64,000 bases of DNA from UBA6168 sp041392505 (GCA_041392505.1 JAWKLX010000012.1:62001-126000), one strand, 5' to 3'; counted from the first letter of the stretch, positions 15,579 to 25,534 are shown. The notes: a model not told the origin generated them from the letters alone. Made by a program: numbers and translations.

Positions 15579-15622
15579 GCACAAAAAAAGGCCGGGTTGT
15601 ACAACCCGGCCTTTTTTTGTGC
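15579..15622. terminator. Bidirectional intrinsic terminator
   Basis: A perfect 44-bp palindrome: a GGCCGGGTTGT / ACAACCCGGCC core flanked by seven A on the left and seven T on the right. It lies between the convergent small secreted protein gene and porT, and works for both. Confidence 0.92.
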
Positions 15623-15642
15623 TCCTTTATCCTGCTTTTAGA

Positions 15643-16365
15643 CTATCCCTCGAAGTGCAACGAAACGGTAAAACCCCTCGAGAGAACTTTTTCAATCACC
15701 GTTGATTCGGGCAAAGCATCATCAAAAATTAAGATGTTATTAAGGCCATGTGAAAACTTTAATTCTGGAGAAAAAATAAAATAAGGAAGAAAAAATTGGA
15801 TGCCGGCCCCAATTTCAAATGCAAAATCATTAGGTGCTATTTTTACTAAAGTGTCGGCATTTCTTGAACGACTATCACTTGCCACATCAAACGTATATTT
15901 CACTCCGGCAATCACAAACAGCCGCATATCCCGATAAGGTACAGACTTATATCTTGCATGAAAAGGCATTTCAACAAATACAGATTCCACTCTTCGGGAA
16001 AAGCGCCTATTTCTACCAGTAGCACCATAGTTGATATTTCGCTCCGCAAACGATAGGGTAGGCAAAAACCGAATATCAAAGGAACTTCCTATTTTTAGAT
16101 TAGTGACAATCCCCAAGTTAAATCCCGGACCTGTAACCGATTCAACCTTAGCGATGCTATCATTCAAAATGAAATCCCTCGACTGAAAAATTTTGAAATC
16201 AGAGGAATTATAGGCCAGTGTAATCCCAAAATAATATGGCTTTTGGTTAAAGTCGAGGAAGTTATAATTACCACGAGCGGTTTGTGCATGCAAGCTGCCA
16301 ATCAATAAAAAGAAGGAGATGAATAAAGTGAATCTTGATAGGATTGGGAAAATTGATTTTTTCAT
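15643..16365 (-). CDS. porT: PorT-type type IX secretion / gliding outer-membrane protein
   Basis: A 240-aa outer-membrane barrel protein required in other Bacteroidota for T9SS function. The signal peptide ends at SLHAQ. The body has PYYFGITLAYNSSDFKIF near the start, GPGFNLGIVTNLKIG, VFVEMPFHARYKS, and EIGAGIQFFLPYFIFSPELK followed by FSHGLNN, the conserved PorT C-terminal block. The family commonly lies beside ubiE/menG, as here (9 bp apart), which supports the call. Its exact role in the T9SS is unsettled; it is needed for the many sorting-domain proteins in this window. Confidence 0.88.
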   Translation of the reverse strand: MKKSIFPILSRFTLFISFFLLIGSLHAQTARGNYNFLDFNQKPYYFGITLAYNSSDFKIFQSRDFILNDSIAKVESVTGPGFNLGIVTNLKIGSSFDIRFLPTLSFAERNINYGATGRNRRFSRRVESVFVEMPFHARYKSVPYRDMRLFVIAGVKYTFDVASDSRSRNADTLVKIAPNDFAFEIGAGIQFFLPYFIFSPELKFSHGLNNILIFDDALPESTVIEKVLSRGFTVSLHFEG

Positions 16366-16374
16366 TTTTGGACT

Positions 16375-17106
16375 TTACTTTTTTGCCCGATAAATGGAGC
16401 AAACACCAAGTGTTAAAGGCTTATGTGTAGCTGTTTGATAACCAGTGTTTTCCATCACTTTTATAAAATCCTTGCCGTCGGGAAATGCCTGCACGGATTC
16501 ATAAAGATAACTATAGGCTTTGGGGTCTTTGGATGTTATACGCCCAATAATGGGCAGCATGTTTTTGAAATAAAAATTATACAACTGTTTGAAAGGGAAT
16601 AGGGTAGGGCGTGAAAATTCCAGAACGACAACGATCCCTCCAGGTTTCAAAACCCGATTCATTTCTTTCATTCCCTTCTCTAAGTTTTCAAAATTTCTGA
16701 CGCCAAAAGCAACGGTAACTGCGTCAAAGGTATTGTCCGGAAAAGGTAAATTTTCACTGTCACCATGCAGCAATTCAATTTTATCAGACAACTTTTTACT
16801 GGACAATTTCTTCCTGCCAACATCCAGCATTTCATTTGAAATGTCAATGCCTACAATTTTTTCTGGTCTGAGTTGCTTATTGGCTTCAATGGCAAGATCT
16901 GCAGTTCCAGTGGCAACGTCTAAAATCATTTTTGGCTGGATTGATTTTAATTCTTTGATTGCTTTTTTCCGCCAAGAAATGTCTATACCCAGCGATAGGA
17001 AATGATTTAGGAAATCGTACCAAGGGGCAATGTTGTCAAACATTTTCGACACTTGTCCCTTTTTGCTGCCATCAAGGCTGTAAGGTTTAACTTGTTCTTT
17101 TTGCAT
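16375..17106 (-). CDS. ubiE: Demethylmenaquinone / ubiquinone C-methyltransferase
   Basis: A 243-aa SAM-dependent methyltransferase making menaquinone from demethylmenaquinone (menG function in this phylum). I chose the ATG at 17106 (MQKEQVKPYSLDGSKK); the open frame extends 35 codons further but lacks family similarity. Motifs: VSKMFDNIAPWYDFLNHFLS, SAM motif I MILDVATGTADLAIEA, VAFGVRNFENLEKGMKEM, and LKPGGIVVVLEFSRP. It precedes porT in the same direction. Confidence 0.94.
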   Translation of the reverse strand: MQKEQVKPYSLDGSKKGQVSKMFDNIAPWYDFLNHFLSLGIDISWRKKAIKELKSIQPKMILDVATGTADLAIEANKQLRPEKIVGIDISNEMLDVGRKKLSSKKLSDKIELLHGDSENLPFPDNTFDAVTVAFGVRNFENLEKGMKEMNRVLKPGGIVVVLEFSRPTLFPFKQLYNFYFKNMLPIIGRITSKDPKAYSYLYESVQAFPDGKDFIKVMENTGYQTATHKPLTLGVCSIYRAKK

Positions 17107-17314
17107 GATATTGTAAAAGTTTGCAAAAGTAACAAAAGGGGGATAGATGGGTTTTAGGAAACCTGAAAAAAGGAAATGTTTATATGATGAGGTGAAGATT
17201 GCCAAATCCAATATTTAACATAACATAAATTATGAGTTAAAATGTATTCTCTTGAAATAGGACAATACACAACCTGTGCTGCAAAAGAATATTTTAAAAT
17301 AATAAAGGGAACAA

Positions 17315-17322
17315 TAACTTTG
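17315..17322 (+). promoter_or_regulatory. Putative -7 box of hutH
   Basis: TAACTTTG matches TAnnTTTG, 17 bp before the hutH ATG at 17340. That predicts a very short leader of about 10 nt. No good -33 TTG is found at the usual spacing. Confidence 0.4.
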
Positions 17323-17339
17323 GGCGAAAAAAGAAACGC

Positions 17340-18920
17340 ATGAAAAAAGCCCAACCAATATTCAATTACGGAAAAGATACTCTGACAGCCGGCAAAGCTT
17401 TAGCATTGGCCAGAGGAAAAATTACTGGAAAAATTGACAATACAACAAGAAGAAAAATTAATGCCAGTAGAAAAATTGTCGAACACTTGGCTGCGGGCGA
17501 CAAAGCCGTTTACGGCATAAATACTGGGTTTGGGCCACTGTGCACGACAAGAATTTCAAAAGAAGACACCGGGACTTTACAGCACAATATCTTAAAAAGT
17601 CACAGTGTCGGCGTTGGTGATCCGATCGAAACAGAGATCGCCAAATTGATGATGGTCTTGAAAATGCATGCGCTTTGCCAAGGATATTCTGGAGTCTCGA
17701 TTACAACCCTCGAAAGGATATTATGGCACATCGATCAGGATGTAATTCCGGTTGTGCCGTGTCAGGGATCAGTTGGCGCTTCTGGTGACCTTGCTCCCCT
17801 ATCCCACTTGTTTTTACCACTGATTGGTTTAGGAAAAGTTACAGTCAAGGGAAAAACTATGAATACGGCTAAAGCGTTGAAAAACAACAGTTTAGAGCCA
17901 ATTAACTTAGGTGCTAAAGAAGGTTTGGCATTAATTAATGGCACACAATTCATAGCTGCTTATGCTGTCAAAGTTGTAGAAAAACTCCAAAACTGCTTGA
18001 GTCAGGCCGACATTATTGGTACCATGATGCTGGAAGGATTGTTGGGTTCGGCAAGCCCATTTCTTGAATCACTCCATCAGCTGAGACCCTATAAAGGCAC
18101 TTTACACGTAGCTCAACGAATTGCCAGCCTTTTAAAAGGATCAAAAATACTGGCGTCGCATGTTGATTGCGACCGGGTACAAGACCCATACTCGCTGCGG
18201 TGTATGCCGCAGGTGCACGGTGCTTCCAGAAATGCTTGGCTTCATTTAAAGGAATTATTGGAAGTGGAGCTAAATTCTGTTACAGATAATCCCGTCATTA
18301 TAGACAAAGACTCGGCGATCAGTGGCGGAAATTTTCATGGGCAACCATTGGCCTTGCCTTTGGATTACGCATGTTTAGCAGCGGCAGAATTGGGGAATAT
18401 TTCAGATCGCCGTACCTATTTGTCGCTGATGGGAATTGCAGATGGAACGCCGAAATTGTTGATGAAAGATATTGGATTAAATTCCGCTTTCATGATTTTA
18501 CAATATACTTCCGCAGCGCTGGTTAGTGAAAACAAAACGATGTGCTTCCCTGCAAGCGCAGATAGTATCCCAACTTCATTAGGGCAAGAAGATCATGTGA
18601 GTATGGGGTCGATAAGTGGCCGCAAGGCATTGCAAGTGGTTTCTAATTTAGAAAAAATATTAGCGGTAGAATTATTGTGTGCAGCACAGGCTTTTGATTA
18701 CCACAAAAAATTAAAATCAGGTGCTATCATTGAAGCCGTTCACACAATGGTAAGAAAAAAAATCACACATGCAGAAGAAGACCGGGTTTTTGCAGACGAT
18801 ATTCTAAAAGCATTAGAAATTATTAAATCAGGTGAAATATTAAAAGTGGCAGATTCGATAAATAAAAAACAACCAAATGGTTTTAATACCGCTCATGATG
18901 ACTTGTTTGAAAAAATTTAA
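17340..18920 (+). CDS. hutH: Histidine ammonia-lyase
   Basis: A 526-aa aromatic amino-acid lyase that converts histidine to urocanate and ammonia, the first step of histidine degradation. The MIO prosthetic group forms from Ala146-Ser147-Gly148 in GSVGASGDLAPLSH. Other family motifs: VYGINTGFGPL near the N-terminus, NSVTDNPVI, and SADSIPTSLGQEDHVSMG. It stands alone with no other hut genes in the window. Tyrosine or phenylalanine ammonia-lyase is the alternative, as the families share the fold. Confidence 0.9.
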   Translation: MKKAQPIFNYGKDTLTAGKALALARGKITGKIDNTTRRKINASRKIVEHLAAGDKAVYGINTGFGPLCTTRISKEDTGTLQHNILKSHSVGVGDPIETEIAKLMMVLKMHALCQGYSGVSITTLERILWHIDQDVIPVVPCQGSVGASGDLAPLSHLFLPLIGLGKVTVKGKTMNTAKALKNNSLEPINLGAKEGLALINGTQFIAAYAVKVVEKLQNCLSQADIIGTMMLEGLLGSASPFLESLHQLRPYKGTLHVAQRIASLLKGSKILASHVDCDRVQDPYSLRCMPQVHGASRNAWLHLKELLEVELNSVTDNPVIIDKDSAISGGNFHGQPLALPLDYACLAAAELGNISDRRTYLSLMGIADGTPKLLMKDIGLNSAFMILQYTSAALVSENKTMCFPASADSIPTSLGQEDHVSMGSISGRKALQVVSNLEKILAVELLCAAQAFDYHKKLKSGAIIEAVHTMVRKKITHAEEDRVFADDILKALEIIKSGEILKVADSINKKQPNGFNTAHDDLFEKI

Positions 18921-18973
18921 ATAAATAAAAAAGGCTGCGCTAAATAGTGCGGCCTTTTTTATTTATTTAAATT
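18914..18973. terminator. Bidirectional intrinsic terminator after hutH
   Basis: A 60-bp palindrome with a GC core (AAGGCTGCGC / GTGCGGCCTT, two wobble pairs, loop TAAATA) extended by A- and T-rich arms. It ends hutH on the plus strand and the convergent protease gene on the minus strand. Confidence 0.88.
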
Positions 18974-18996
18974 CTAAACTTATGATAATCAAGTGA

Positions 18997-20076
18997 TTAT
19001 ATTTTTACAACTCGCTTAATCGCAAATCCATCTGGCGTCATTATTTTAATAAAATAAATACCGCTAATTAATGAATTAATTTTATCACTATTTAATTGTA
19101 AATTATTTACGCCACTATTTAATTGAAAAGAATTTTTATACCCCCCTACCCCATTTGCACTATATATTTCTAGATTTACAAAAGCAGGTTTTTTCAAGGC
19201 AATATTTATTTCCAAATGTTCATTAAATGGGTTCGGGAAAATATCCCAATTAAGTAAATCAGATGGTAAATTGTTTACACTGCCTATAATACATTTTGTT
19301 TTGAACAATGTACTAGGCGACCAATTACTTTTGGTGCCTGAACAGACCGACCGTACCTGACATTCATAATCGACGCATTCCGAAAGATTGGACGCCGTAA
19401 AAAAGGTATCCTGCGCTAAAATGACCTGCCAATTTGGAACGGTCTCCGGTTTAACCCGTACTTCATAACTAATGGCATCAGTTGTTCTCTTCCAAGAAAA
19501 ATCTGCACTATCGATGCTTATATTATTGGCAAATAGCATTGTCGGAACCTCACAGCTAACGGGTTCACCTTCCATAATATTTACACAGTAATCTTCAACT
19601 TCGCCATGTGCAATTCCCTGTTCGCAAGCAGTTGGTTCATTATTGAATTTCATGACCACACGCATTCTGGTAGAACCAAGGACTGCATCACCCGGAACAA
19701 AAACACTTCCCTGTACCGGGACATTGGTGGTGCTACCAACATCAAAAACTTCTTCATCACTATCATCAAAATCACCATCCTGATTGAAATCAATAAATAC
19801 AGTAAACCACTCATTGTAACCAAATCCTGAATAGCCGGGCGATAGCCCAATGGTGTAAGTTTGATAGGTCATTAGGTCTGCCGATAAACTGGTAAAATCG
19901 CCGTAGCCATCATTGGACATCGAGGTATTGTTCAAATTACTAATAGTTACATTGGCGATCCACTCATCCTCTGCATCTACGCTGTTTGAAGGGCAATAGG
20001 GCAAATCTGTGCAGCTACCACATCCATAAGTTTTAAATTCTACCGGAGCAGAAAAAACTGTCGCTCCGTATCGCAA
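18997..20076 (-). CDS. C-terminal part of subtilisin-family protease: GEVEDYC domain, Fn3, T9SS type A sorting domain
   Basis: Third and last segment of one broken gene (18997-21939). It begins in frame around APVEFKTYGCGSCTDLPYC. It carries a beta domain ending in GIAHGEVEDYCVNI (the GEVED motif of Bacteroidota secreted proteins), then a fibronectin type III-like domain (FSWKRTTDAISYEVRVKPET), then the sorting domain: NWDIFPNPFNEHLEINI, VNLEIYSANG and SGIYFIKIMTPDGFAIKRVV. The sorting domain marks the protein for T9SS export and surface attachment or release. The break from the preceding segment lies in a run of six T near 20055. Confidence 0.82.
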   Translation of the reverse strand: MRYGATVFSAPVEFKTYGCGSCTDLPYCPSNSVDAEDEWIANVTISNLNNTSMSNDGYGDFTSLSADLMTYQTYTIGLSPGYSGFGYNEWFTVFIDFNQDGDFDDSDEEVFDVGSTTNVPVQGSVFVPGDAVLGSTRMRVVMKFNNEPTACEQGIAHGEVEDYCVNIMEGEPVSCEVPTMLFANNISIDSADFSWKRTTDAISYEVRVKPETVPNWQVILAQDTFFTASNLSECVDYECQVRSVCSGTKSNWSPSTLFKTKCIIGSVNNLPSDLLNWDIFPNPFNEHLEINIALKKPAFVNLEIYSANGVGGYKNSFQLNSGVNNLQLNSDKINSLISGIYFIKIMTPDGFAIKRVVKI

Positions 20077-20393
20077 ACCGTTTGAATTTGCACATTATAA
20101 ACCGTACAGGAATCTAAATTTGAAAAATCATAACTCGTTGTCGTAAGGTTTTCAATAAGTTCGGTTTCCGAAGACGAGCTAATTAGCAAATTATAGCTGT
20201 TGGCTGCAAAGATGGATTCCCAGATTACAGTAGCATTTGTTTCATCAAAATCAACAATTGCAAGATCAGAAGGTGGCACACAGCAGCCATCCGATTGGAA
20301 AATTAAGGAAGCCGTGAAACCGCTCACTTCATTGGCACAAATGTCCTGCAATTGAATTTCATAATCCGTACAAGGTGATAAATTAGAGAACAA
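20040..20393 (-). CDS. Middle part of subtilisin-family protease: fibronectin type III domain
   Basis: Second segment of the broken protease gene. The visible residues include FSNLSPCTDYEIQLQDICAN and ATVIWESIFAANSYNLLI, a fibronectin type III pattern repeated in the neighbouring segment. Upstream of the nominal Met the same frame continues back to about 20440 (ECPIRQTITG), where it joins the N-terminal segment through one frameshift. Downstream it overlaps the last segment and ends at a frameshift in a T-run. It is not an independent gene. Confidence 0.75.
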   Translation of the reverse strand: MFSNLSPCTDYEIQLQDICANEVSGFTASLIFQSDGCCVPPSDLAIVDFDETNATVIWESIFAANSYNLLISSSSETELIENLTTTSYDFSNLDSCTVYNVQIQTVCDTERQFFLLR

Positions 20394-20424
20394 ATACGGA
20401 GAGGCAACTCCTGTTATAGTTTGC

Positions 20425-21939
20425 CTAATTGGGCATTCCTACTTCCCTAAACAGCATGTCTGTGCTAAAAGTAGAATCAGTGGAGAACCATTCGAGTGTA
20501 GCTGTAACATCATCAAAATCAGTGATTTGTACGCCAAAAGGTCTTGGACAAGGGCCACAATTTGCTAAAATATACTGCAGGCTATTGAAAGTGTTAACCC
20601 GCCCACCATACTTGACCTCATCCAATAAATTGGGAATTTTATCTACTCCTTGAAAAATAGCGTCCCTGACAAATTCAGCAGTAGCCGCTGGAGCCCCTAA
20701 TGCCTGAGCCCCCAAGGAAGAGCAGGGCGCTGAATACAGCAAGGCAACGATGCCCGCCACCGTCGGAGATGCAAAAGAAGTTCCACTTGAACTGGCTGGG
20801 CCACCATTTAAATTGATACTAATAAAGTCTTCACCTGGGGCCGCCACATCTATATTTTCAATACCAAAACCCGAAAAAGTCCTTTCGTCTTTATTGTCTG
20901 TAGCCGTAACGGAAATGAGGTATTCACTTTTGCAAGTAGTTGGGAGGTCACCTACTATGTCAACATTTACATTATTATTAGCAGTTGCGCCACAGCTCAA
21001 AATGCCTTCCTGTCCCAACGAATCATAAAAAGCGCACCAAATGGGAGCATTCGCAGGATTGCCCCCGTCTGTCCCCCAAGAGGAATTGGTAACGACGACA
21101 AAAGCACCTGCTTGGCCACCAGTATCGTTATACTTCCTGCGCATAATTAATGGGTAAGTATATGCAGCAATTGAATTGGCTTCGGATACCCCTGAGAAAT
21201 CGACATGCATTATTTTTATATCCCAGTTGACACCAGTGACCATCAGGCCATTGTTCCCTTTTGCACCGACCGCACCCGAAACAAAAGTGCCGTGACCAAA
21301 CCCGCCATCGCCAATATTATCATTCTCTAAATTTACATGCCAGCCTTCGTAGTCGTCCACGTAACCATTGCCGTCATTATCGATCCCGTCCCCGTCTATT
21401 TCAGCTTCGTTGTACCATAGATTTCCCTGTAAATCTGGATGATTGCGGTTGGCCCCTTCCACCACACAGACCACTATTTCCTGACCATCTGCGGTTTGGC
21501 CACCAGTAGTTAAATCCCAGGCAAGGTCTAAATCAATATCGGCATCAACTAGACCTCCAGACTGACCTAAGTTGAGCCACATCCATTGTTGATCGAAAGA
21601 AGGGTCGTTGGGTACAGTTTGCCGAAAATCACCCAAGTGGTTGAACTGCGCATTTTCAACAATATTTACCCTTCTTATTTTATTTAAAAAATCATTTTCG
21701 TTGTGTTTGGTGAAATCAAATTCCAACAACCAAATCCTTAAAGGAGGGGATAATTCTTTCTTAACTTGAACGTCTATTTTTTTACCATTTAAATGCGATA
21801 GCTGAGGTAACAATTCTTGAATATCCCGTCCATATTGAAGCTGAACAATGACCTCTCCGAGCACGTGATCAATTTGTTGGGAATAGGAATTTGAGAGAGA
21901 GAAAATTAGCGCCAATGTTGCCAAAAAGAGTTTTTTCAT
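20425..21939 (-). CDS. Subtilisin-like (S8) protease, signal peptide and catalytic domain
   Basis: First segment of a ~980-residue secreted protease split by two frameshifts. Signal peptide to SNSYSQ, then a propeptide-like region (residues ~22-110). The S8 domain has GHGTFVSG (catalytic His216), the oxyanion Asn in VTNSSWG (Asn285) and GTSFASPTVAG (catalytic Ser388). The position of the catalytic Asp holds Glu161 (IVVCVVEGANRNHPDL instead of the usual DTG/DGG). A Ca-binding-like loop IDGDGIDNDGNGYVDD follows, common in Bacteroidota members. The frame runs off at 20425 after LFREVGMPN. With the later segments it would be a T9SS cargo protease, possibly impaired by the Asp to Glu change. Confidence 0.85.
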   Translation of the reverse strand: MKKLFLATLALIFSLSNSYSQQIDHVLGEVIVQLQYGRDIQELLPQLSHLNGKKIDVQVKKELSPPLRIWLLEFDFTKHNENDFLNKIRRVNIVENAQFNHLGDFRQTVPNDPSFDQQWMWLNLGQSGGLVDADIDLDLAWDLTTGGQTADGQEIVVCVVEGANRNHPDLQGNLWYNEAEIDGDGIDNDGNGYVDDYEGWHVNLENDNIGDGGFGHGTFVSGAVGAKGNNGLMVTGVNWDIKIMHVDFSGVSEANSIAAYTYPLIMRRKYNDTGGQAGAFVVVTNSSWGTDGGNPANAPIWCAFYDSLGQEGILSCGATANNNVNVDIVGDLPTTCKSEYLISVTATDNKDERTFSGFGIENIDVAAPGEDFISINLNGGPASSSGTSFASPTVAGIVALLYSAPCSSLGAQALGAPAATAEFVRDAIFQGVDKIPNLLDEVKYGGRVNTFNSLQYILANCGPCPRPFGVQITDFDDVTATLEWFSTDSTFSTDMLFREVGMPN

Positions 21940-22102
21940 ACGGGTTTAAAATTTATGAAGGCCAATGTTTTGCGGCATCAAAAATAATTGGTTTGCAAGG
22001 CAAAAGCCACAAACAAGCAGATTTTGGAGGGTGTTTGCAACTGCTTTGACAATCGGAATGAATGCCTAACTCTTTTAGCAAATACCGTTACTTAGGATTT
22101 TT

Positions 22103-25100
22103 TCATTTCAAAATATACCCTTCCATCCTATCATTATTGTTGGCTACCAGGAATAGGGTTTTTCCATTGGCCAGTTTTACTTTAGCTAAATCCCTTGCCT
22201 CTTTATTGGCCCAAAAACCTGTCTCTTTGTTCGGCATAGTTTTGAATTGGCCGCTGCCAGTGCCCAATAATAAGGTTCCATTACCAGCATCGTAACGCCC
22301 TGTTTCAACGTCGGGCGAACTGGTATTGCCGATGAGCAAAATATCCAAATTCCCATCCCCATTAAAATCATCGACATCCACCTCATTGGAAGGGGAAAAC
22401 TGAGCTTCAGTAGGGAGTGCATGCTGGATAAATTTCCCGTTTTTATTTTCAAACCAACTTGTTGCGAAAGTGTAAGCAGAAAATTGCATCGCCGCATCCA
22501 GTTCATTTTGAGAAAATACATCGGTTATGGTTGCAGCGCCATAATCTTTGTAAAAAACGAATTTCTTTTTTAGCATGGGCATTTGTTTGATCATCATATC
22601 ACGCAATGGCAGCGGGTACAATTTGCCATTGTTGTAATAGGCCATCACGGGGTCCATGCTGCCATTGTTGTCGAAATCTTTAGCAAATAACCTTAGCGGC
22701 TCTTTTTCCGAAGCTTTCAAGCGGGAATTCAGGCCAAGGTTGCCAGCCACTAAATCCAAGTCACCGTCTCTGTCGAGGTCGGCGGCTTGCAAGCAGTTCC
22801 ACCAACCGTTGGTTTTTTCTAAGCCAAAAACATCTGTAGCATTGGTAAATTTCCCATTGTTGTTTTTGAAAACAGTGATCGGCAACCACTCTCCTGCCAC
22901 CAACAATTCTTCCGTTCCATCCCCATCGAGATCGGCCCAGACCAAGTCATTGACCATTCCAAGCTGTTGCAGCTCCGGGGCAATCTGACCACAGTAATCC
23001 GTAAATTTTCCTTGGTCATTTACCAAAAAACAACTCGCCGGAGGCGTTGGATAAATACCCGGCGTAACGAGCCCGCCCACCAAAATATCCTGGTCGCCGT
23101 CCTTATCAAAATCATGGGCAATCGCACAGGAAGCACTGGCCGAATTGGTAGGCAAGGCGTCTTTCGATTTACTGAAATTCCCTTTCCCATCATTGAGGTA
23201 CAAACGGTCTTGGTAATTGGCCGAATTCGCTTCATAAGTGCTGCCACCACTCGCTATAAACAAATCCAAATCACCGTCGCCATCCGCATCAAAAAATGTG
23301 GTGCCCATGTCTTCATAGGAGGCATCAGCCTCCCAACCTTGGTTTTTTGACCGATCGAATTGGCTGTTTTTGTTTTGGAAAAATAGTGCACCTGCTTGAT
23401 CCCGGGCGCCACCAATAAAAATATCTTCCAAACCATCGCCATTGACATCACCAACGGCTATGGTCGGCCCCAATGCAGAAAAACGATGAGGTATCAAACG
23501 CTCCCGGTTAAAGTCTTCGAATTCGTCTTCTACGTGTTTGAAATCCAATCCAGTGTTAGTTGCACTTTCAAATAAAGTAGGCTTGACTGAGGCTTCCCAC
23601 GTGCCTTTTTGTGCGTCTTTTTGATCCAAGACAAGCCGCTGATTGACTGGCACATTATCCATGGTTTGCATCAGGCCGTCCGGCCATTGCAACTCCAATT
23701 TGTTGATGGCCGATTGCTGGCCCAACCCAAAGTGAAAGATGGGTTGAGAGGAAGAGAGAAAGCCCCTAATGGGCGTAGCCTCTTGGTATTGGCTTTCTCC
23801 ATTGCCATAAAAAATCCTAATTCTGGCCCCGATCCCGGTCGGGTTTTTTGCTTCCCCTTTCAAAACGACTTGCAACCAATTTCCTTCCCCCCTGTCCGCT
23901 GTCCTATTTTTATAAACCATGATGTCGCTGGCAATATTATTTACCAAAAGGTCAAGGTCGCCATCATTATCCAAATCTGCATAAGCGCTGCCATTGGAGA
24001 AAGTGGCTTGGTTCATTCCCCATTCCCGATTGGCCTTTTTGAAATTCAGGCCATCCACATTTTTGAAGGCATAATTTTCCAAAGGTTGCGAAGGCACATT
24101 ATTCAAATAATCATCGATGGTCGGTGTTTTTTTCAAATCAATTCTACCGCCCGGCGCCAAGGAAGGAGAGGTATAGGTCAAATAATCCAAATTGGAAACG
24201 TCCCGCCGATAGCCATTTGTAATAAACAAATCTTTAAAGCCGTCATTGTCAAAATCGGCCAAAAGTGGGCTCCAGCTCCAATCGGTATTCCAGATGCCCG
24301 CCAACACACCAATGTCGCTGAAGACATTTCCTTCTTTAGCATTTCGCCCGGTGTTCAATTGCAGCACATTCCTCATGATTTGGTGGCCATAGCCGAAACG
24401 AACGAGGTTATTGTAGCGGTCCAGCATCATGGTTGTCATCAATTCCTTTTGCCGTTTATTTTCCTCCGCAATCATATCCAAAGCCACTACATCCACCAAC
24501 CCATCATTATTAAAATCGGCAATATCTACCCCCATTGTGTGATTGCTCATGTGGCGGAAATATTGAGCAGTTTGATCGGAAAAAGTACCGTTGCGGTTGT
24601 TGATGTACAGAATGTCCTGAACGATGTAATCATTGCCCACAAAAACATCAGGAAAGCGGTCGTTATTAAAATCGGAAATGGTCACGCTCAGACCCCATGC
24701 CCTATTTTTGATCCCTGCTTTTTCTGAAACATCCGTGAATTTCCCGTTGCCGTCATTTCTAAAAAATTTGTCCGAATCCCACTCATTGACCTCTTCCGTT
24801 TTCCGCTCATATCCGCCAGTCGCTGACTCTTGTACATTGATTTTATTCACGTTTCCATAATCCACTGGATGGTTGACAATGTAAACGTCCAGGTCACCAT
24901 CAAGGTCGAAGTCAAAGAAGTTGGCCTGGTTAGAAGCAGACATATCATCCAAGCCAAAACTGGCAGCAGATTCGGTAAAAGTCAAATCCCCATTATTGAC
25001 AAACAACAGGTTTTTACGTTGGGGAATGGGTTGCAAACCAGAGCGGCAAACGTATAAATCCATCAAGCCATCCGCATTTATATCTACCACACTCACCCCT

Positions 25101-25495
25101 GTTTTTACACCACCCAACGCAGCAACGCCCGCCTTGTCCGTGATGTCCTCGAATTGCCAATTGCCTTTGTTTAGAAATAGCCGATTGCTCTCTTGTGTGG
25201 CCGAAAAATATACATCTTGCAGCCCGTCGTTATTTACATCAATCACCGCTACCCCACCCCCGTTGTACAAATAGGAGTTGACCAGGATATTATCCTGAAA
25301 GGTTTCCGTGATATTATTGGAAAAGCGGATACCCGTTTGTTCGGCTGGTAATAGCTCGAACCGAGGATTGTCTACAGGAGCCTGATTTTCAATGGGTTGT
25401 TCTTCAGCTGGTGGGTCATTTTTCTTATCATTTTCACAGGATAAAAAAGAAAAGACGAAAGTCAAAGTCAAGATCGTTGGGAAGTATAAACGCAT
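22103..25495 (-). CDS. FG-GAP/VCBS-repeat lipoprotein with ASPIC/UnbV domain
   Basis: A 1130-aa surface or periplasmic lipoprotein (lipobox FSFLSC). It carries many seven-bladed-propeller-type FG-GAP repeats with the Ca-loop pattern D-x-N-x-D-G: VAVIDVNNDGLQDVYF, VSVVDINADGLMDLYV, VDIADFNNDGLVDVVALD, FADLDGDGTEELLVAG-like loops and DVDDFNGDGNLDILLI near the end. The ASPIC/UnbV domain lies at about residues 525-600 (GARIRIFYGNGESQYQEATP, IRGFLSSSQPIFHFGLG). Such proteins are abundant in Saprospiria and probably bind or scaffold extracellular polymers. Function unproven. It is intact over 3.4 kb, in contrast to its broken neighbours, and has a -7 box at 25535. Confidence 0.87.
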   Translation of the reverse strand: MRLYFPTILTLTFVFSFLSCENDKKNDPPAEEQPIENQAPVDNPRFELLPAEQTGIRFSNNITETFQDNILVNSYLYNGGGVAVIDVNNDGLQDVYFSATQESNRLFLNKGNWQFEDITDKAGVAALGGVKTGVSVVDINADGLMDLYVCRSGLQPIPQRKNLLFVNNGDLTFTESAASFGLDDMSASNQANFFDFDLDGDLDVYIVNHPVDYGNVNKINVQESATGGYERKTEEVNEWDSDKFFRNDGNGKFTDVSEKAGIKNRAWGLSVTISDFNNDRFPDVFVGNDYIVQDILYINNRNGTFSDQTAQYFRHMSNHTMGVDIADFNNDGLVDVVALDMIAEENKRQKELMTTMMLDRYNNLVRFGYGHQIMRNVLQLNTGRNAKEGNVFSDIGVLAGIWNTDWSWSPLLADFDNDGFKDLFITNGYRRDVSNLDYLTYTSPSLAPGGRIDLKKTPTIDDYLNNVPSQPLENYAFKNVDGLNFKKANREWGMNQATFSNGSAYADLDNDGDLDLLVNNIASDIMVYKNRTADRGEGNWLQVVLKGEAKNPTGIGARIRIFYGNGESQYQEATPIRGFLSSSQPIFHFGLGQQSAINKLELQWPDGLMQTMDNVPVNQRLVLDQKDAQKGTWEASVKPTLFESATNTGLDFKHVEDEFEDFNRERLIPHRFSALGPTIAVGDVNGDGLEDIFIGGARDQAGALFFQNKNSQFDRSKNQGWEADASYEDMGTTFFDADGDGDLDLFIASGGSTYEANSANYQDRLYLNDGKGNFSKSKDALPTNSASASCAIAHDFDKDGDQDILVGGLVTPGIYPTPPASCFLVNDQGKFTDYCGQIAPELQQLGMVNDLVWADLDGDGTEELLVAGEWLPITVFKNNNGKFTNATDVFGLEKTNGWWNCLQAADLDRDGDLDLVAGNLGLNSRLKASEKEPLRLFAKDFDNNGSMDPVMAYYNNGKLYPLPLRDMMIKQMPMLKKKFVFYKDYGAATITDVFSQNELDAAMQFSAYTFATSWFENKNGKFIQHALPTEAQFSPSNEVDVDDFNGDGNLDILLIGNTSSPDVETGRYDAGNGTLLLGTGSGQFKTMPNKETGFWANKEARDLAKVKLANGKTLFLVANNNDRMEGYILK

Positions 25496-25534
25496 ATATC
25501 AGTTAGTTTAAATGTTCATACGGAAAGAAAACGG

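Noticed and set aside
23609..24727. A 372-codon open frame on the plus strand
   Set aside because: It is antisense to the FG-GAP/UnbV lipoprotein gene; its residues are low-complexity (Ile, His, Gln rich) mirror images of the Asp-Gly-Asn repeats, with no start context.
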